This document shows positions 1 through 6,200 of a stretch of 7,186 nt of DNA, in pieces (position 1 is the stretch's first letter; each line of letters begins with the position of its first letter). The notes beneath the pieces are model-generated. The model did not search any database, was not told the DNA's origin, and worked only from the letters and a program-made list of their open reading frames with translations. The translations under genes and the position numbers were made by a program. Location: the NCBI GenBank assembly GCA_019749855.1, contig JAIEPI010000063.1:1-7186 (forward strand), read 5' to 3'. The stretch is from Rickettsiales bacterium (GTDB lineage: Bacteria; Pseudomonadota; Alphaproteobacteria; Rickettsiales; UBA998).

Positions 1-1
1 A

Positions 2-856
2 GATTTGGCTGATCATGTAATTGCAGATCATTATCCCGACCATACGAATTGCTATGATACGTGGTTTAGCGAGATTGTTAGCCGCACCGCCCACCTGATG
101 GCACTGTGGCAAGCGGTGGGTTTTGCCCATGGCGTGATGAATACGGATAATTTTTCAATCCTAGGACTCACCATTGACTATGGCCCGTTTGGGTTCATGG
201 ATGATTTTGATCCTGAATATATATGCAATCACTCTGACCATACGGGTCGATATGCTTTCAATCAGCAGCCTCGCATTGGATTGTGGAATTTGCATGTGTT
301 GGCACAGGCTCTCTCCTCTTTACTGACGGATTCACAAAAAAAACACGGCTTGGACGCCTACTGGCCAGCCTTCATCGCGTCATATCACAAACAGATGAGC
401 CTTAAACTTGGCTTAGAAGATTTGTCGCAGGAAAGTGATAGACTCATCGCTGGCGTACATGAGTTATTGGTGAAGCACAAATTGGACTACACTCAGTTTT
501 TCCGTGCGCTTAGTCATTATGCGAATAATGAGGATCCCGCTCATTTTTCTGAGTTTGCTACACAGGAAATGATGAATGATGACTGGTTTCATCACATTCG
601 CACGGCATGGAAGAGCGCGGCTGGCGACAAAGATGCTCGCAGCAAAATGATGCTATCCGTGAATCCAAAATATGTATTACGCAATTATCTGGCGGAACAG
701 GCGATTCGTCAGGCAACCTTGGCGAAGGATTTTGCTGAAATTGATCGTCTGTTTCAATTGCTCGCACGACCGTTTGACGAGCAGCCAGAAATGCATCACT
801 ATGCTGGCTCACCCCCTGCTTGGGCAGATTCACTCTGCATTAACTGTTCATCATAG
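2..856 (+). CDS. selO: Protein adenylyltransferase SelO (YdiU/UPF0061 family), C-terminal part
   Basis: Partial gene: the frame is open from the window's left edge, so the TTG at 5 is not taken as the true start. SelO is a pseudokinase-fold enzyme that transfers AMP from ATP to Ser/Thr/Tyr of target proteins and is linked to redox stress. Numbering residues from position 5, the visible catalytic loop reads HGVMNTDN (42–49) and the metal-binding segment LTIDYGPFGFMD (55–66). D48, N49 and D58 keep the spacing of the family's active Asp-Asn pair and DFG-like Asp ten residues later. The N-terminal half with the nucleotide-binding Lys and Glu lies upstream. The protein ends Cys-Ser-Ser; eukaryotic SelO has selenocysteine at that Cys position, and bacterial members usually have Cys. 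maf follows 6 nt after the stop, so the two may be co-transcribed. The family call is secure. Confidence 0.95.
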   Translation, partial: DLADHVIADHYPDHTNCYDTWFSEIVSRTAHLMALWQAVGFAHGVMNTDNFSILGLTIDYGPFGFMDDFDPEYICNHSDHTGRYAFNQQPRIGLWNLHVLAQALSSLLTDSQKKHGLDAYWPAFIASYHKQMSLKLGLEDLSQESDRLIAGVHELLVKHKLDYTQFFRALSHYANNEDPAHFSEFATQEMMNDDWFHHIRTAWKSAAGDKDARSKMMLSVNPKYVLRNYLAEQAIRQATLAKDFAEIDRLFQLLARPFDEQPEMHHYAGSPPAWADSLCINCSS

Positions 857-862
857 AGAACC

Positions 863-1486
863 ATGTCAAAAATCCCTCTCAAACACACACTCGTGCTCGC
901 CTCCGCCTCGGCAATACGCGATCAGTTAATGCGCTCTCTCGACATCCCCTTCACTGTGATTCGTCCGCGCGCCGATGAAGAAGCCCTGAAAGCCTCTCTC
1001 TCACATGTCTCGCCTCGCGAATTATCACAAGCACTGGCCCGCGCCAAAGCTGCGAGTGTTAATGAAATTCACCCTGGCTGGCTGGTACTTGGCTGTGATC
1101 AGGTGTGCGAGATGGATGGACAGATTTTCAGCAAGCCCAAAACAATCGAAGCTGCGATCGAGCAACTCACACAGCTCAGTGGCAAAACGCACCAACAACA
1201 CAGTGCCATTGCCTTATATCATAATGGTGAATGTATCTGGGAAACCGTTGAGTCTGCCAGCCTGACCATGCGTACTCTGACTGATGAGGAAATGAGTGCC
1301 TACATTACACTTGATCAGCCCTTGCAATCATGTGGCGCCTATATGTTTGAGAAGCACGGCAAACATTTGTTCAGTGCGGTGAGCGGCATGGAAGATGTGA
1401 TTCAGGGCCTGCCCACCGTGGCACTGCTGGCCGCGCTCTATGAACGCAATTTTATTGATCTCGCACCGGAAGCGCTCGCCGGTTAA
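863..1486 (+). CDS. maf: Maf/YceF-family nucleotide pyrophosphatase
   Basis: A 207-residue protein, the usual Maf length. Maf proteins hydrolyse non-canonical or modified nucleoside triphosphates (dTTP/UTP or m7GTP, depending on subgroup) to the monophosphate plus pyrophosphate, in the cytoplasm. The N-terminal motif is LVLASASAIR (10–19), with the family's usual S-P-R-R reduced to S-A-I-R. Next come DEEALK (38–43), the catalytic-Asp motif GCDQ (77–80, D79), FSKP (89–92), SGKTH (106–110) and a C-terminal GLP (182–184). This pattern fits the alphaproteobacterial Maf-like proteins rather than the classic SPRR type, so the exact substrate cannot be assigned. The ATG at 863 lies six bases after the selO stop, with only a weak GAGA-type ribosome site. 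The gene converges on era with an 8-bp gap. Confidence 0.93.
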   Translation: MSKIPLKHTLVLASASAIRDQLMRSLDIPFTVIRPRADEEALKASLSHVSPRELSQALARAKAASVNEIHPGWLVLGCDQVCEMDGQIFSKPKTIEAAIEQLTQLSGKTHQQHSAIALYHNGECIWETVESASLTMRTLTDEEMSAYITLDQPLQSCGAYMFEKHGKHLFSAVSGMEDVIQGLPTVALLAALYERNFIDLAPEALAG

Positions 1487-1494
1487 AATTCGGC

Positions 1495-2391
1495 TTAATA
1501 ATCCAGCCCCAGTGCATCATAGAATTCTCGGTTGTCCTTCCAGTTTTCCGAGACCTTCACAAAGAGAAACAAATGCACGCGCCTGTTCTGCAAGCGCTCC
1601 AGCTGTTCGCGGGCGCTGGCACCAATTTCCTTGAGCATTTCGCCACGATTACCAATCACAATTTTTTTATGCGCGTCCGTTCGCACATAAATCACTTGCT
1701 GAATTTTGACGCTGCCGTCCTTGCGCTCTTCCCATGTTTCAGTCTCTACCGCGATTTGATAGGGCAATTCCTGCTGCAAGCGCATAAATAAGCGCTCACG
1801 GGTGACTTCGGCGGCAATGAAACGCTCCGAGAGGTCCGTGAACTGATCTTCAGGGTATAGCCAGTGGCCCTCCGGCATGCCGTTGGCGACCATTTTTAAT
1901 AAATCCTCAACGCCATCACCAGTGAGGGCTGAGAGCATGAATACGCCTTCAAAATTCATGATGTCGCATAGTGCTTTTGTTAGCGCCAGCAGTTCTGCTT
2001 TACTCGCCTTATCCACTTTGTTGAGCACCAGATGCGTGGGCGCGCTGACATGCTTCAATCGCGCCAGTACATTCTCGACGGTACGAGTGATGCCGCGAAC
2101 GGCGTCCACCACCAGCAGCACCATATCCGCATCACGCGCACCAACCAGTGCCGATTCCACCATGGCGCGCTCAAACTTTTCCTTGGCCCGAAAAATCCCA
2201 GGCGTATCAACGAAAATAATCTGCGCATTCTCGCGCAACGTGATGCCAAGAATCCGATTACGCGTGGTCTGCGCCTTAGGGGTAACGATCGCCAGCTTGG
2301 TGCCAACCACACGATTAAGCAATGTTGACTTGCCAGCATTCGGTGCGCCGACTATCGCCACATAGCCACAACGATCAGGTTTATCCTGCAC
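1495..2391 (-). CDS. era: GTPase Era (16S rRNA/30S assembly)
   Basis: Era binds the 3' end of 16S rRNA and acts as a checkpoint in 30S ribosome maturation. From the GTG at 2391 the protein is 298 residues, the normal Era length. GTPase motifs: G1 GAPNAGKS (15–22), G2 Thr region QTTRNR (41–46), G3 DTPG (62–65), G4 NKVD (124–127), G5 SAL (154–156). The C-terminal KH RNA-binding domain carries IVIGNRGEMLKEIG (244–257), with its GxxG loop. The frame stays open 68 codons further upstream, but that stretch lies inside rnc and is not Era-like. A GGAG at 2399–2402 sits 7 nt before the GTG, which decides the start. The first 11 bp overlap the last codons and stop of rnc, suggesting translational coupling in a lepB–rnc–era operon. 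Confidence 0.97.
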   Translation of the reverse strand: MQDKPDRCGYVAIVGAPNAGKSTLLNRVVGTKLAIVTPKAQTTRNRILGITLRENAQIIFVDTPGIFRAKEKFERAMVESALVGARDADMVLLVVDAVRGITRTVENVLARLKHVSAPTHLVLNKVDKASKAELLALTKALCDIMNFEGVFMLSALTGDGVEDLLKMVANGMPEGHWLYPEDQFTDLSERFIAAEVTRERLFMRLQQELPYQIAVETETWEERKDGSVKIQQVIYVRTDAHKKIVIGNRGEMLKEIGASAREQLERLQNRRVHLFLFVKVSENWKDNREFYDALGLDY

Positions 2392-3070
2392 GTATTTTCT
2401 CCAATAATGCAAAAGCGGCCAGTTGCTCAGCGGCTTTCTTTGTTGTGCCTTCTGCATCTGCCTGATGCATCGCGCCAATGGTGACTTGCACTCTAAACAG
2501 CGGTGCATGTGCCGGCCCAGTACGATCAAGTATCTGATAGGCTGGAAGCGATAGGCCCAAAGACTGCGCCCATTCCTGCAGCTCTGTTTTTGCATCCTTA
2601 GGCGGTTCAGGCAACTCTTTCAGAAGTGGCATCCAATAATGCGAGATAAAACGATGCGCCGCCTCCAGACCTCCATCCAGATACAAGGCCCCTATTAATG
2701 CCTCCAGCGCATCCTCCAGTGTAGAATCCAGATAGCGCAGCCCGTTGGTGGTGTTCTCATTAGCTAATTCAAGATAATCACCCAGCCCAATGTGATTGGC
2801 AATGCCAGCAAGCGTCGCTCGGTTGACAAGGCTCGCGTAACGACGTGCTAAAGCCCCCTCTTCTTCTTGCGCGAATACTTCATACAATAGATGCGCAATC
2901 GTGAGTCCAAGCACGCGATCACCGAGAAATTCGAGGCGTTGATTGTGCCCACCGCTTTGTGCACTTGCAGCATAATTGCTGCGGTGCATCAAAGACTTAC
3001 GAAAAATATATTCGTCGCTAAACCTATGAAAAATACGGCTTTGCAGCACATCAAGTGAATTTGTTTCCAT
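2381..3070 (-). CDS. rnc: Ribonuclease III
   Basis: A 229-residue double-strand-specific endoribonuclease that processes rRNA precursors and other structured transcripts. The catalytic domain holds the signature NQRLEFLGDRVLG (43–55) and TLEDALEALIGALYLDGG (117–134). E47 and D51 in the first motif and D120 and E123 in the second correspond to the metal-binding acidic residues E41, D45, D114 and E117 of the E. coli enzyme. The position equivalent to E. coli E38 is Gln (Q44). A double-stranded-RNA-binding domain follows at about 160–227, with the usual GTTKKAAEQLAAFALL ending. The ATG at 3070 is preceded by no recognisable Shine-Dalgarno sequence. The gene sits between lepB and era on the same strand, the order found in many proteobacteria, and overlaps the era start by 11 bp. 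Confidence 0.97.
   Translation of the reverse strand: METNSLDVLQSRIFHRFSDEYIFRKSLMHRSNYAASAQSGGHNQRLEFLGDRVLGLTIAHLLYEVFAQEEEGALARRYASLVNRATLAGIANHIGLGDYLELANENTTNGLRYLDSTLEDALEALIGALYLDGGLEAAHRFISHYWMPLLKELPEPPKDAKTELQEWAQSLGLSLPAYQILDRTGPAHAPLFRVQVTIGAMHQADAEGTTKKAAEQLAAFALLEKIRAG
2399..2402 (-). promoter_or_regulatory. Ribosome binding site fixing the GTG start of era
   Basis: On the minus strand GGAG lies 7 nt upstream of the GTG at 2391, inside the 3' end of rnc. No other start codon near the Era N-terminus has such a site, and starting here gives the family's normal length and N-terminus. Confidence 0.7.
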
Positions 3071-3114
3071 GGAGGGTTGTATTACAATAGATTATGTGTT
3101 TACTTAGTTATTAC

Positions 3115-3120
3115 TATAGT
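3115..3120 (+). promoter_or_regulatory. Possible -10 box for the small ORF at 3159
   Basis: TATAGT matches the sigma-70 -10 consensus at five of six bases and lies about 39 nt before the ATG at 3159. No convincing -35 hexamer sits 16–18 nt upstream. The region (3071–3158) is AT-rich and separates the small ORF from the divergently read rnc. Weak call. Confidence 0.3.
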
Positions 3121-3158
3121 TTTTTGACGAGGCAAGCAACCCACACCGGAGACGTTTT

Positions 3159-3341
3159 ATGAGCACCCAAAAATCGCAAGCGATGACTGAATTCCATAAC
3201 ATGATTTCTTCTTTGAAATCCATGAATGAGCCAGCGTCTCCGCAGTCAACAGGCCAGGCTCCGCGTCTCGATCATTCATGTGAGCCACACCCGATGGACA
3301 CGCAGCGTAATCCTGAGTTGTTTTCAGAATTTTGCTGCTAA
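3159..3341 (+). CDS. Small hypothetical protein between lepB and rnc, opposite strand
   Basis: A 60-residue ORF that I do not recognise. Support for it being real is a GGAG at 3148–3151, 7 nt before an ATG, a possible -10 box upstream, and the fact that it fills the only gap in the lepB–rnc–era cluster. The predicted protein is hydrophilic with no membrane segment or signal peptide. It has a Ser/Gln/Met-rich first half, a middle with HSCEPHP (39–45), and ends in Phe-Cys-Cys; its three Cys and two His could bind metal but form no known motif. It is convergent with lepB, with a 10-bp gap between stop codons, and divergent from rnc. A 63-codon minus-strand frame over the same DNA starts at GTG without a ribosome site and is less likely. 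Function unknown. Confidence 0.5.
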   Translation: MSTQKSQAMTEFHNMISSLKSMNEPASPQSTGQAPRLDHSCEPHPMDTQRNPELFSEFCC

Positions 3342-3354
3342 GCGCCACCGCTTA
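3339..3354. terminator. Short palindrome spanning both convergent stop codons, possible weak bidirectional terminator
   Basis: TAAGCG (3339–3344), a CCAC loop and CGCTTA (3349–3354) form a perfect 6-bp inverted repeat. Its outer triplets are the stop codons of the small plus-strand ORF and of lepB. There is no T-run on either side, so intrinsic termination would be weak; if lepB and rnc are co-transcribed, the polymerase must read through. Confidence 0.3.
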
Positions 3355-4098
3355 ATTCACCCATGTCAGGAAGCGTCCGACCCGTATCGCGGTTGGCCAT
3401 TTCCAAAATTGCCAGAATTGCGCATTATCGCCGACAGAAAAGACAATAATTTCTGCGCGGCCGATAATGTTAGCCTCAGGGATGAAGCCAATGCCACCTT
3501 CTTCCAGTGAAACGCGACTATCCTCTGAATTATCACGATTATCGCCCATCATAAAGTAATGACCTTCTGGCACGGTATAAACGTCCGTATTGTCCAGCTT
3601 GCCATAGGGCGTGATATCAAGAATCGCGTGTTTTTTGCCTTCTGGCAGCGTTTCAACGTAACGCCGCGCATGCACTTTCGTCCCATCGTCCAAAGCGTCG
3701 TCAAATGAGCTATCCAGCACCTGAGGCAGCTTTTCATCATTGATGTACACTTCGCCGCCGCGCACCTGCACGCGGTCACCGGGCAGCCCCATGACTCGCT
3801 TGATAAAATCAACACGCGGCTGATTGGGCGGGCGGAAGACCACAACATCGCCACGCGCTGGAGCGCTTTGCATGACGCGTCCTTCAAACAACGGCAGGCC
3901 GTAAGGAAAGGAATAGCGACTGTAGCCGTAGGAGTATTTTGAGACAAAAATATAGTCACCAATCAATAATGTATCCTTCATTGAGCCGGAAGGAATATGA
4001 AACGGCTCAAACACAAAGCTACGAAACAGCAGTGCAATTAAAATGGCATAAATTAAAGTGCGAATGGGCTCATTCCAGCTATGTCTGGCGGTATTCAT
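3352..4098 (-). CDS. lepB: Signal peptidase I
   Basis: A 248-residue membrane-bound serine protease that cleaves Sec and Tat signal peptides on the outer face of the inner membrane. A single N-terminal membrane segment lies at about residues 12–30, giving the one-anchor form rather than the two-segment form of E. coli. The nucleophile motif is IPSGSM (35–40) with S39. The general base is K100 in DFIKRVMGLPGD (97–108). The conserved box GDNRDNSEDSR (185–195) follows. The ATG at 4098 is preceded by a weak GGA and a possible extended -10 promoter. It heads the lepB–rnc–era cluster, but an opposite-strand small ORF of about 180 bp separates it from rnc. Its product would be the enzyme processing the Tat signal of the chlorite-dismutase-like protein at 6390–7109. 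Confidence 0.97.
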   Translation of the reverse strand: MNTARHSWNEPIRTLIYAILIALLFRSFVFEPFHIPSGSMKDTLLIGDYIFVSKYSYGYSRYSFPYGLPLFEGRVMQSAPARGDVVVFRPPNQPRVDFIKRVMGLPGDRVQVRGGEVYINDEKLPQVLDSSFDDALDDGTKVHARRYVETLPEGKKHAILDITPYGKLDNTDVYTVPEGHYFMMGDNRDNSEDSRVSLEEGGIGFIPEANIIGRAEIIVFSVGDNAQFWQFWKWPTAIRVGRFLTWVN

Positions 4099-4110
4099 AT
4101 CAATCCGTAC

Positions 4111-4119
4111 ACTATATCA
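4111..4119 (-). promoter_or_regulatory. Possible extended -10 promoter of lepB
   Basis: On the minus strand the sequence reads TGATATAGT, an extended -10 (TGn) joined to a TATAGT hexamer. No good -35 is visible. Transcription would start only a few bases before the lepB ATG at 4098, implying a very short leader. Tentative. Confidence 0.35.
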
Positions 4120-4198
4120 AACGCTGGCGAATCTAGTGGGCTTTAGGCCTCAGCGCAAAACATTTCGATTGGCAGTGATTCACCGAGCAAATAAGCAG

Positions 4199-4226
4199 TT
4201 GAGAAGCGTGACGAGTGTGCTATCGT
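4199..4226 (+). promoter_or_regulatory. Promoter of tRNA-Ser
   Basis: TTGAGA (4199–4204) and TATCGT (4221–4226) are separated by 16 nt, with TGC just before the -10 (extended -10). A GC-rich stretch (GCCGCGCC) follows the -10, the kind of discriminator seen at stringently controlled stable-RNA promoters. The mature tRNA begins 21 nt after the -10. Confidence 0.55.
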
Positions 4227-4247
4227 GCCGCGCCTAACGACCCCTGC

Positions 4248-4339
4248 GGAGGGGTGGCCGAGTGGCTGAAGGCAACGGTTTGCTAAACCGTCATACGTTG
4301 TAAAGCGTATCGTGAGTTCGAATCTCATCCCCTCCGCCA
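4248..4339 (+). tRNA. tRNA-Ser, anticodon GCU (decodes AGC/AGU), CCA encoded
   Basis: A complete class II tRNA. The acceptor stem GGAGGGG (4248–4254) pairs perfectly with CCCCTCC (4329–4335), followed by discriminator G and encoded CCA (4337–4339). The anticodon stem ACGGT/ACCGT encloses the loop TTGCTAA, giving anticodon GCT at 4282–4284. The long variable arm (ATACG 4293–4297 with CGTAT 4306–4310) is diagnostic of Ser, Leu or Tyr tRNAs. The T arm GTGAG-TTCGAAT-CTCAT (4312–4328) is normal. The last six bases are also the start of a 42-bp repeat that recurs at 6201, so the gene appears to be an insertion target that remained intact. Confidence 0.97.
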
Positions 4340-4375
4340 TACCTAAACGCCCATAGGGCGCTTGGGTATGGCGAT
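4334..4375. repeat. Left 42-bp direct repeat, putative attL and hairpin at the tRNA-Ser 3' end
   Basis: This 42-bp unit begins in the last six bases of tRNA-Ser (CCGCCA) and matches 6201–6242 at 40 of 42 positions. It is itself an imperfect palindrome: 4335–4352 pairs with 4356–4373 around a 3-nt ATA loop, with one G·T wobble and one A·C mismatch in 18 pairs. It may serve as the tRNA terminator, although no T-run follows. The position at a tRNA 3' end with a distal copy is typical of an integration site. The strong palindrome would also fit a dispersed REP-like element. Confidence 0.75.
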
Positions 4376-4380
4376 ATACA

Positions 4381-4477
4381 TTTAGCTGAGAATTGCTAAA
4401 AAACTACGCCTAGTATTATTTACAGCGTACAAATTTTAGTACGGCGTTATATTGAGAATGATTAGCTTGATTTCTCA
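4381..4477. promoter_or_regulatory. Cluster of inverted repeats upstream of the methyltransferase, possible operator and promoter
   Basis: Three inverted repeats occupy the gap before the methyltransferase: TTTAGC-N8-GCTAAA (4381–4400), CGTAC-N8-GTACG (4426–4443) and TGAGAA-N13-TTCTCA (4453–4477). A loose promoter-like pair (TTGCTA at 4394, TATTAT 15 nt later) lies among them. R-M genes are often self-regulated by the methyltransferase or a C protein binding such sites; no C protein is present here. The first repeat, followed by A-rich sequence, could alternatively end minus-strand transcription. Confidence 0.35.
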
Positions 4478-4526
4478 TCCGGTTTTCCCATAATCGAAAC
4501 ATAATAACTCAATCGGAATTAGAATT

Positions 4527-5324
4527 ATGCAGTTTCCACAAGACTTTATAAATAAGGTTATACAAGGTGACTGCATAGAGATAATGAAAAAGATTCCTAA
4601 TGGTTCCGTAGATTTAGTTGTTACCTCTCCACCATATAATTTAAAGAATTCCACTGGAAATGGCATGAAGGATGGCAGGGGTGGAAAATGGTCGAATGCC
4701 GCGCTTATAAACGGGTATAACGATCATGACGACTGCATGCCTCACGATAAATATGTTGAGTGGCAAAAGAATTGTTTAGCTGAAATGTTGAGGATTATAC
4801 CCGAAGATGGGGCCATTTTTTATAATCACAAATGGAGAGTTCAAGGCGGCCTCCTGCAAGATAGAAGTGACATTGTTACCGGATTGCCAGTACGACAAAT
4901 TATTATATGGCAAAGAAAAGGCGGAATAAATTTCAATGCTGGTTATTTTTTACCAACATATGAAGTGATATATCTCATTTGCAAACCAGAATTTAAGTTG
5001 GCCCCCAAAGCAAATGTTCATGGGGATATATGGCAATTTACTCAGGAAATGAATAACGAACATCCCGCTCCTTTTCCTGTTGCTCTTATTGAAAGAATTA
5101 TATCGTCCACAAATGCAAAGACAGTCTTAGATCCATTTATGGGTTCTGGAACAACGGGCGTTGCCGCCAAAAAACTTGATAGAGATTTTATAGGAATAGA
5201 AATTACCGCAGACTATGTTGAAATGGCAAATGCGCGAATTGCTGCTCAATCATCAAAGGCGAACAAAAAAAAGGAAATGGATTCCTTTCTTCAAGAGCTC
5301 GAACTTTTTCGCCATTCAAAATAA
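4527..5324 (+). CDS. Type II DNA methyltransferase, beta class, probably N4-cytosine
   Basis: A 265-residue protein that would methylate the recognition site of the adjacent endonuclease to protect host DNA. Motif order is that of the beta class: catalytic motif IV TSPPYN (33–38) comes first and the S-adenosylmethionine-binding motif I DPFMGSGTTG (202–211) near the C-terminus. GDCIEIM (14–20) and a HPAPFPVALIER segment (179–190) are further family features. Serine before PPY is common in N4-cytosine enzymes, and MvaI- and BcnI-type systems use N4-cytosine methylation; the neighbour supports the same chemistry here, but base and target site are inference. The middle (about 70–175) is the likely specificity region. 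The ATG at 4527 has only a weak CGGA 9 nt upstream. The endonuclease gene starts about 10 nt downstream, so the pair form an operon with the methyltransferase first. Confidence 0.93.
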   Translation: MQFPQDFINKVIQGDCIEIMKKIPNGSVDLVVTSPPYNLKNSTGNGMKDGRGGKWSNAALINGYNDHDDCMPHDKYVEWQKNCLAEMLRIIPEDGAIFYNHKWRVQGGLLQDRSDIVTGLPVRQIIIWQRKGGINFNAGYFLPTYEVIYLICKPEFKLAPKANVHGDIWQFTQEMNNEHPAPFPVALIERIISSTNAKTVLDPFMGSGTTGVAAKKLDRDFIGIEITADYVEMANARIAAQSSKANKKKEMDSFLQELELFRHSK

Positions 5325-5333
5325 TTAGGAAAA

Positions 5334-6128
5334 ATGATGCCAACACCTATTTATACAAAAGAATCTCTGATTGCTAAACTCAGAGAAATTAAAGCTATGG
5401 GTTGGATTGAAAGCGGCAGGCATGGAAATGTTGGTGGCGTTGGAAATACAATTGAAGACTTACTTGGTATTGAAGAAAACAACTTACCTATTCCAAATGC
5501 AGCGGAATGGGAGCTTAAATGCCAACGTTTGAACACATCATCTTTAACAACGCTCTTTCATATGGAGCCGTCACCTACAGCACTAAAATTTGTTCCATCA
5601 ATCTTATTACCTAAATATGGGTGGGCACATAAAGAAGCGGGTAAAAAGCATCCCGAGAACGAAAGAAGTTTTAGACAAACGATCTCAGCTTTATCGAGAA
5701 GTGACAGGGGATTCAAGGTTGTGGTTGATAGGATAGCAGAGAAGGTTCTTGTTTCGTTTGACGCTTCGACAGTTGCAGATAAACACAGGGGATGGCTGAA
5801 TTCTGTTAAGAAAAATGTTGGACTATTAGAACTCGACCCTCAGCCTTATTGGGGATTCCAAGATTTATTTCATAAAGCCGGAACAAAACTACACAACTGT
5901 TTCTTTGTAGGTGCTGAAGTGAAGAAAGTAGATGGCAAAGAATTCTTTCTATACTCAAAAATAATGAAGCTATCCGCCTTTTCTATAGATCGCTTCATTA
6001 CAACGATTGAGATTGGCGATACGCTGGTAGATTTTGATGCTAGAACAGGGCACAACCATGGCACTAAGTTTCGATTCAGAAATAGTAGGCTTCATGAGCT
6101 GTATGAAAACATTGAAGAAATAGCATAG
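5334..6128 (+). CDS. Type II restriction endonuclease, MvaI/BcnI family
   Basis: A 264-residue predicted PD-(D/E)XK endonuclease that would cut unmethylated target DNA. The N-terminal block WIESGRHGNVGGVGNTIED (24–42), then LLGIEENNLPIP (43–54) and WELK (59–62), matches the MvaI/BcnI pattern of a glycine-rich stretch, a helix Glu, LLGI.EN and an E-L-K active site. If MvaI's E36, D50, E55 and K57 are mapped with a constant offset of five, they fall on E41, N55, E60 and K62, so the first catalytic Asp appears to be Asn. A C-terminal HNHGTKFRFR segment (240–249) resembles the family's conserved HG..FR region. Of two adjacent ATGs (5334 and 5337), the second is 6 nt from AGGA (5327–5330) and may be the real start. 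The recognition site cannot be told; known relatives cut CCWGG or CCSGG. Confidence 0.85.
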   Translation: MMPTPIYTKESLIAKLREIKAMGWIESGRHGNVGGVGNTIEDLLGIEENNLPIPNAAEWELKCQRLNTSSLTTLFHMEPSPTALKFVPSILLPKYGWAHKEAGKKHPENERSFRQTISALSRSDRGFKVVVDRIAEKVLVSFDASTVADKHRGWLNSVKKNVGLLELDPQPYWGFQDLFHKAGTKLHNCFFVGAEVKKVDGKEFFLYSKIMKLSAFSIDRFITTIEIGDTLVDFDARTGHNHGTKFRFRNSRLHELYENIEEIA

Positions 6129-6200
6129 CGTTTCATCCAATTTCTTTTGACTAATTCAGGCTTCCGCGAGAGAAACTTTAAGGTGCTGGCACGGAGCACA

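Noticed and set aside
1478..1494. GCCG/CGGC inverted repeat between maf and era as a terminator
   Set aside because: Only a 4-bp stem with a 9-nt loop and no clear T-run; too weak to call.
1877..2365. Plus-strand frame of 162 codons antisense to era
   Set aside because: Shadow of era: Ser/Thr/Ala-rich low-complexity translation, no family match, no ribosome site.
2392..2595. 68-codon N-terminal extension of era
   Set aside because: It lies in the rnc coding sequence in another frame; Era-like sequence and normal length begin at the GTG at 2391 with its own GGAG.
3157..3348. Minus-strand 63-codon frame in the lepB–rnc gap
   Set aside because: It starts at GTG with no ribosome site and mirrors the plus-strand ORF, which has a good GGAG-ATG start.
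4143..4340. Minus-strand 65-codon frame
   Set aside because: It runs across the whole tRNA-Ser gene on the opposite strand; the tRNA explains the sequence.
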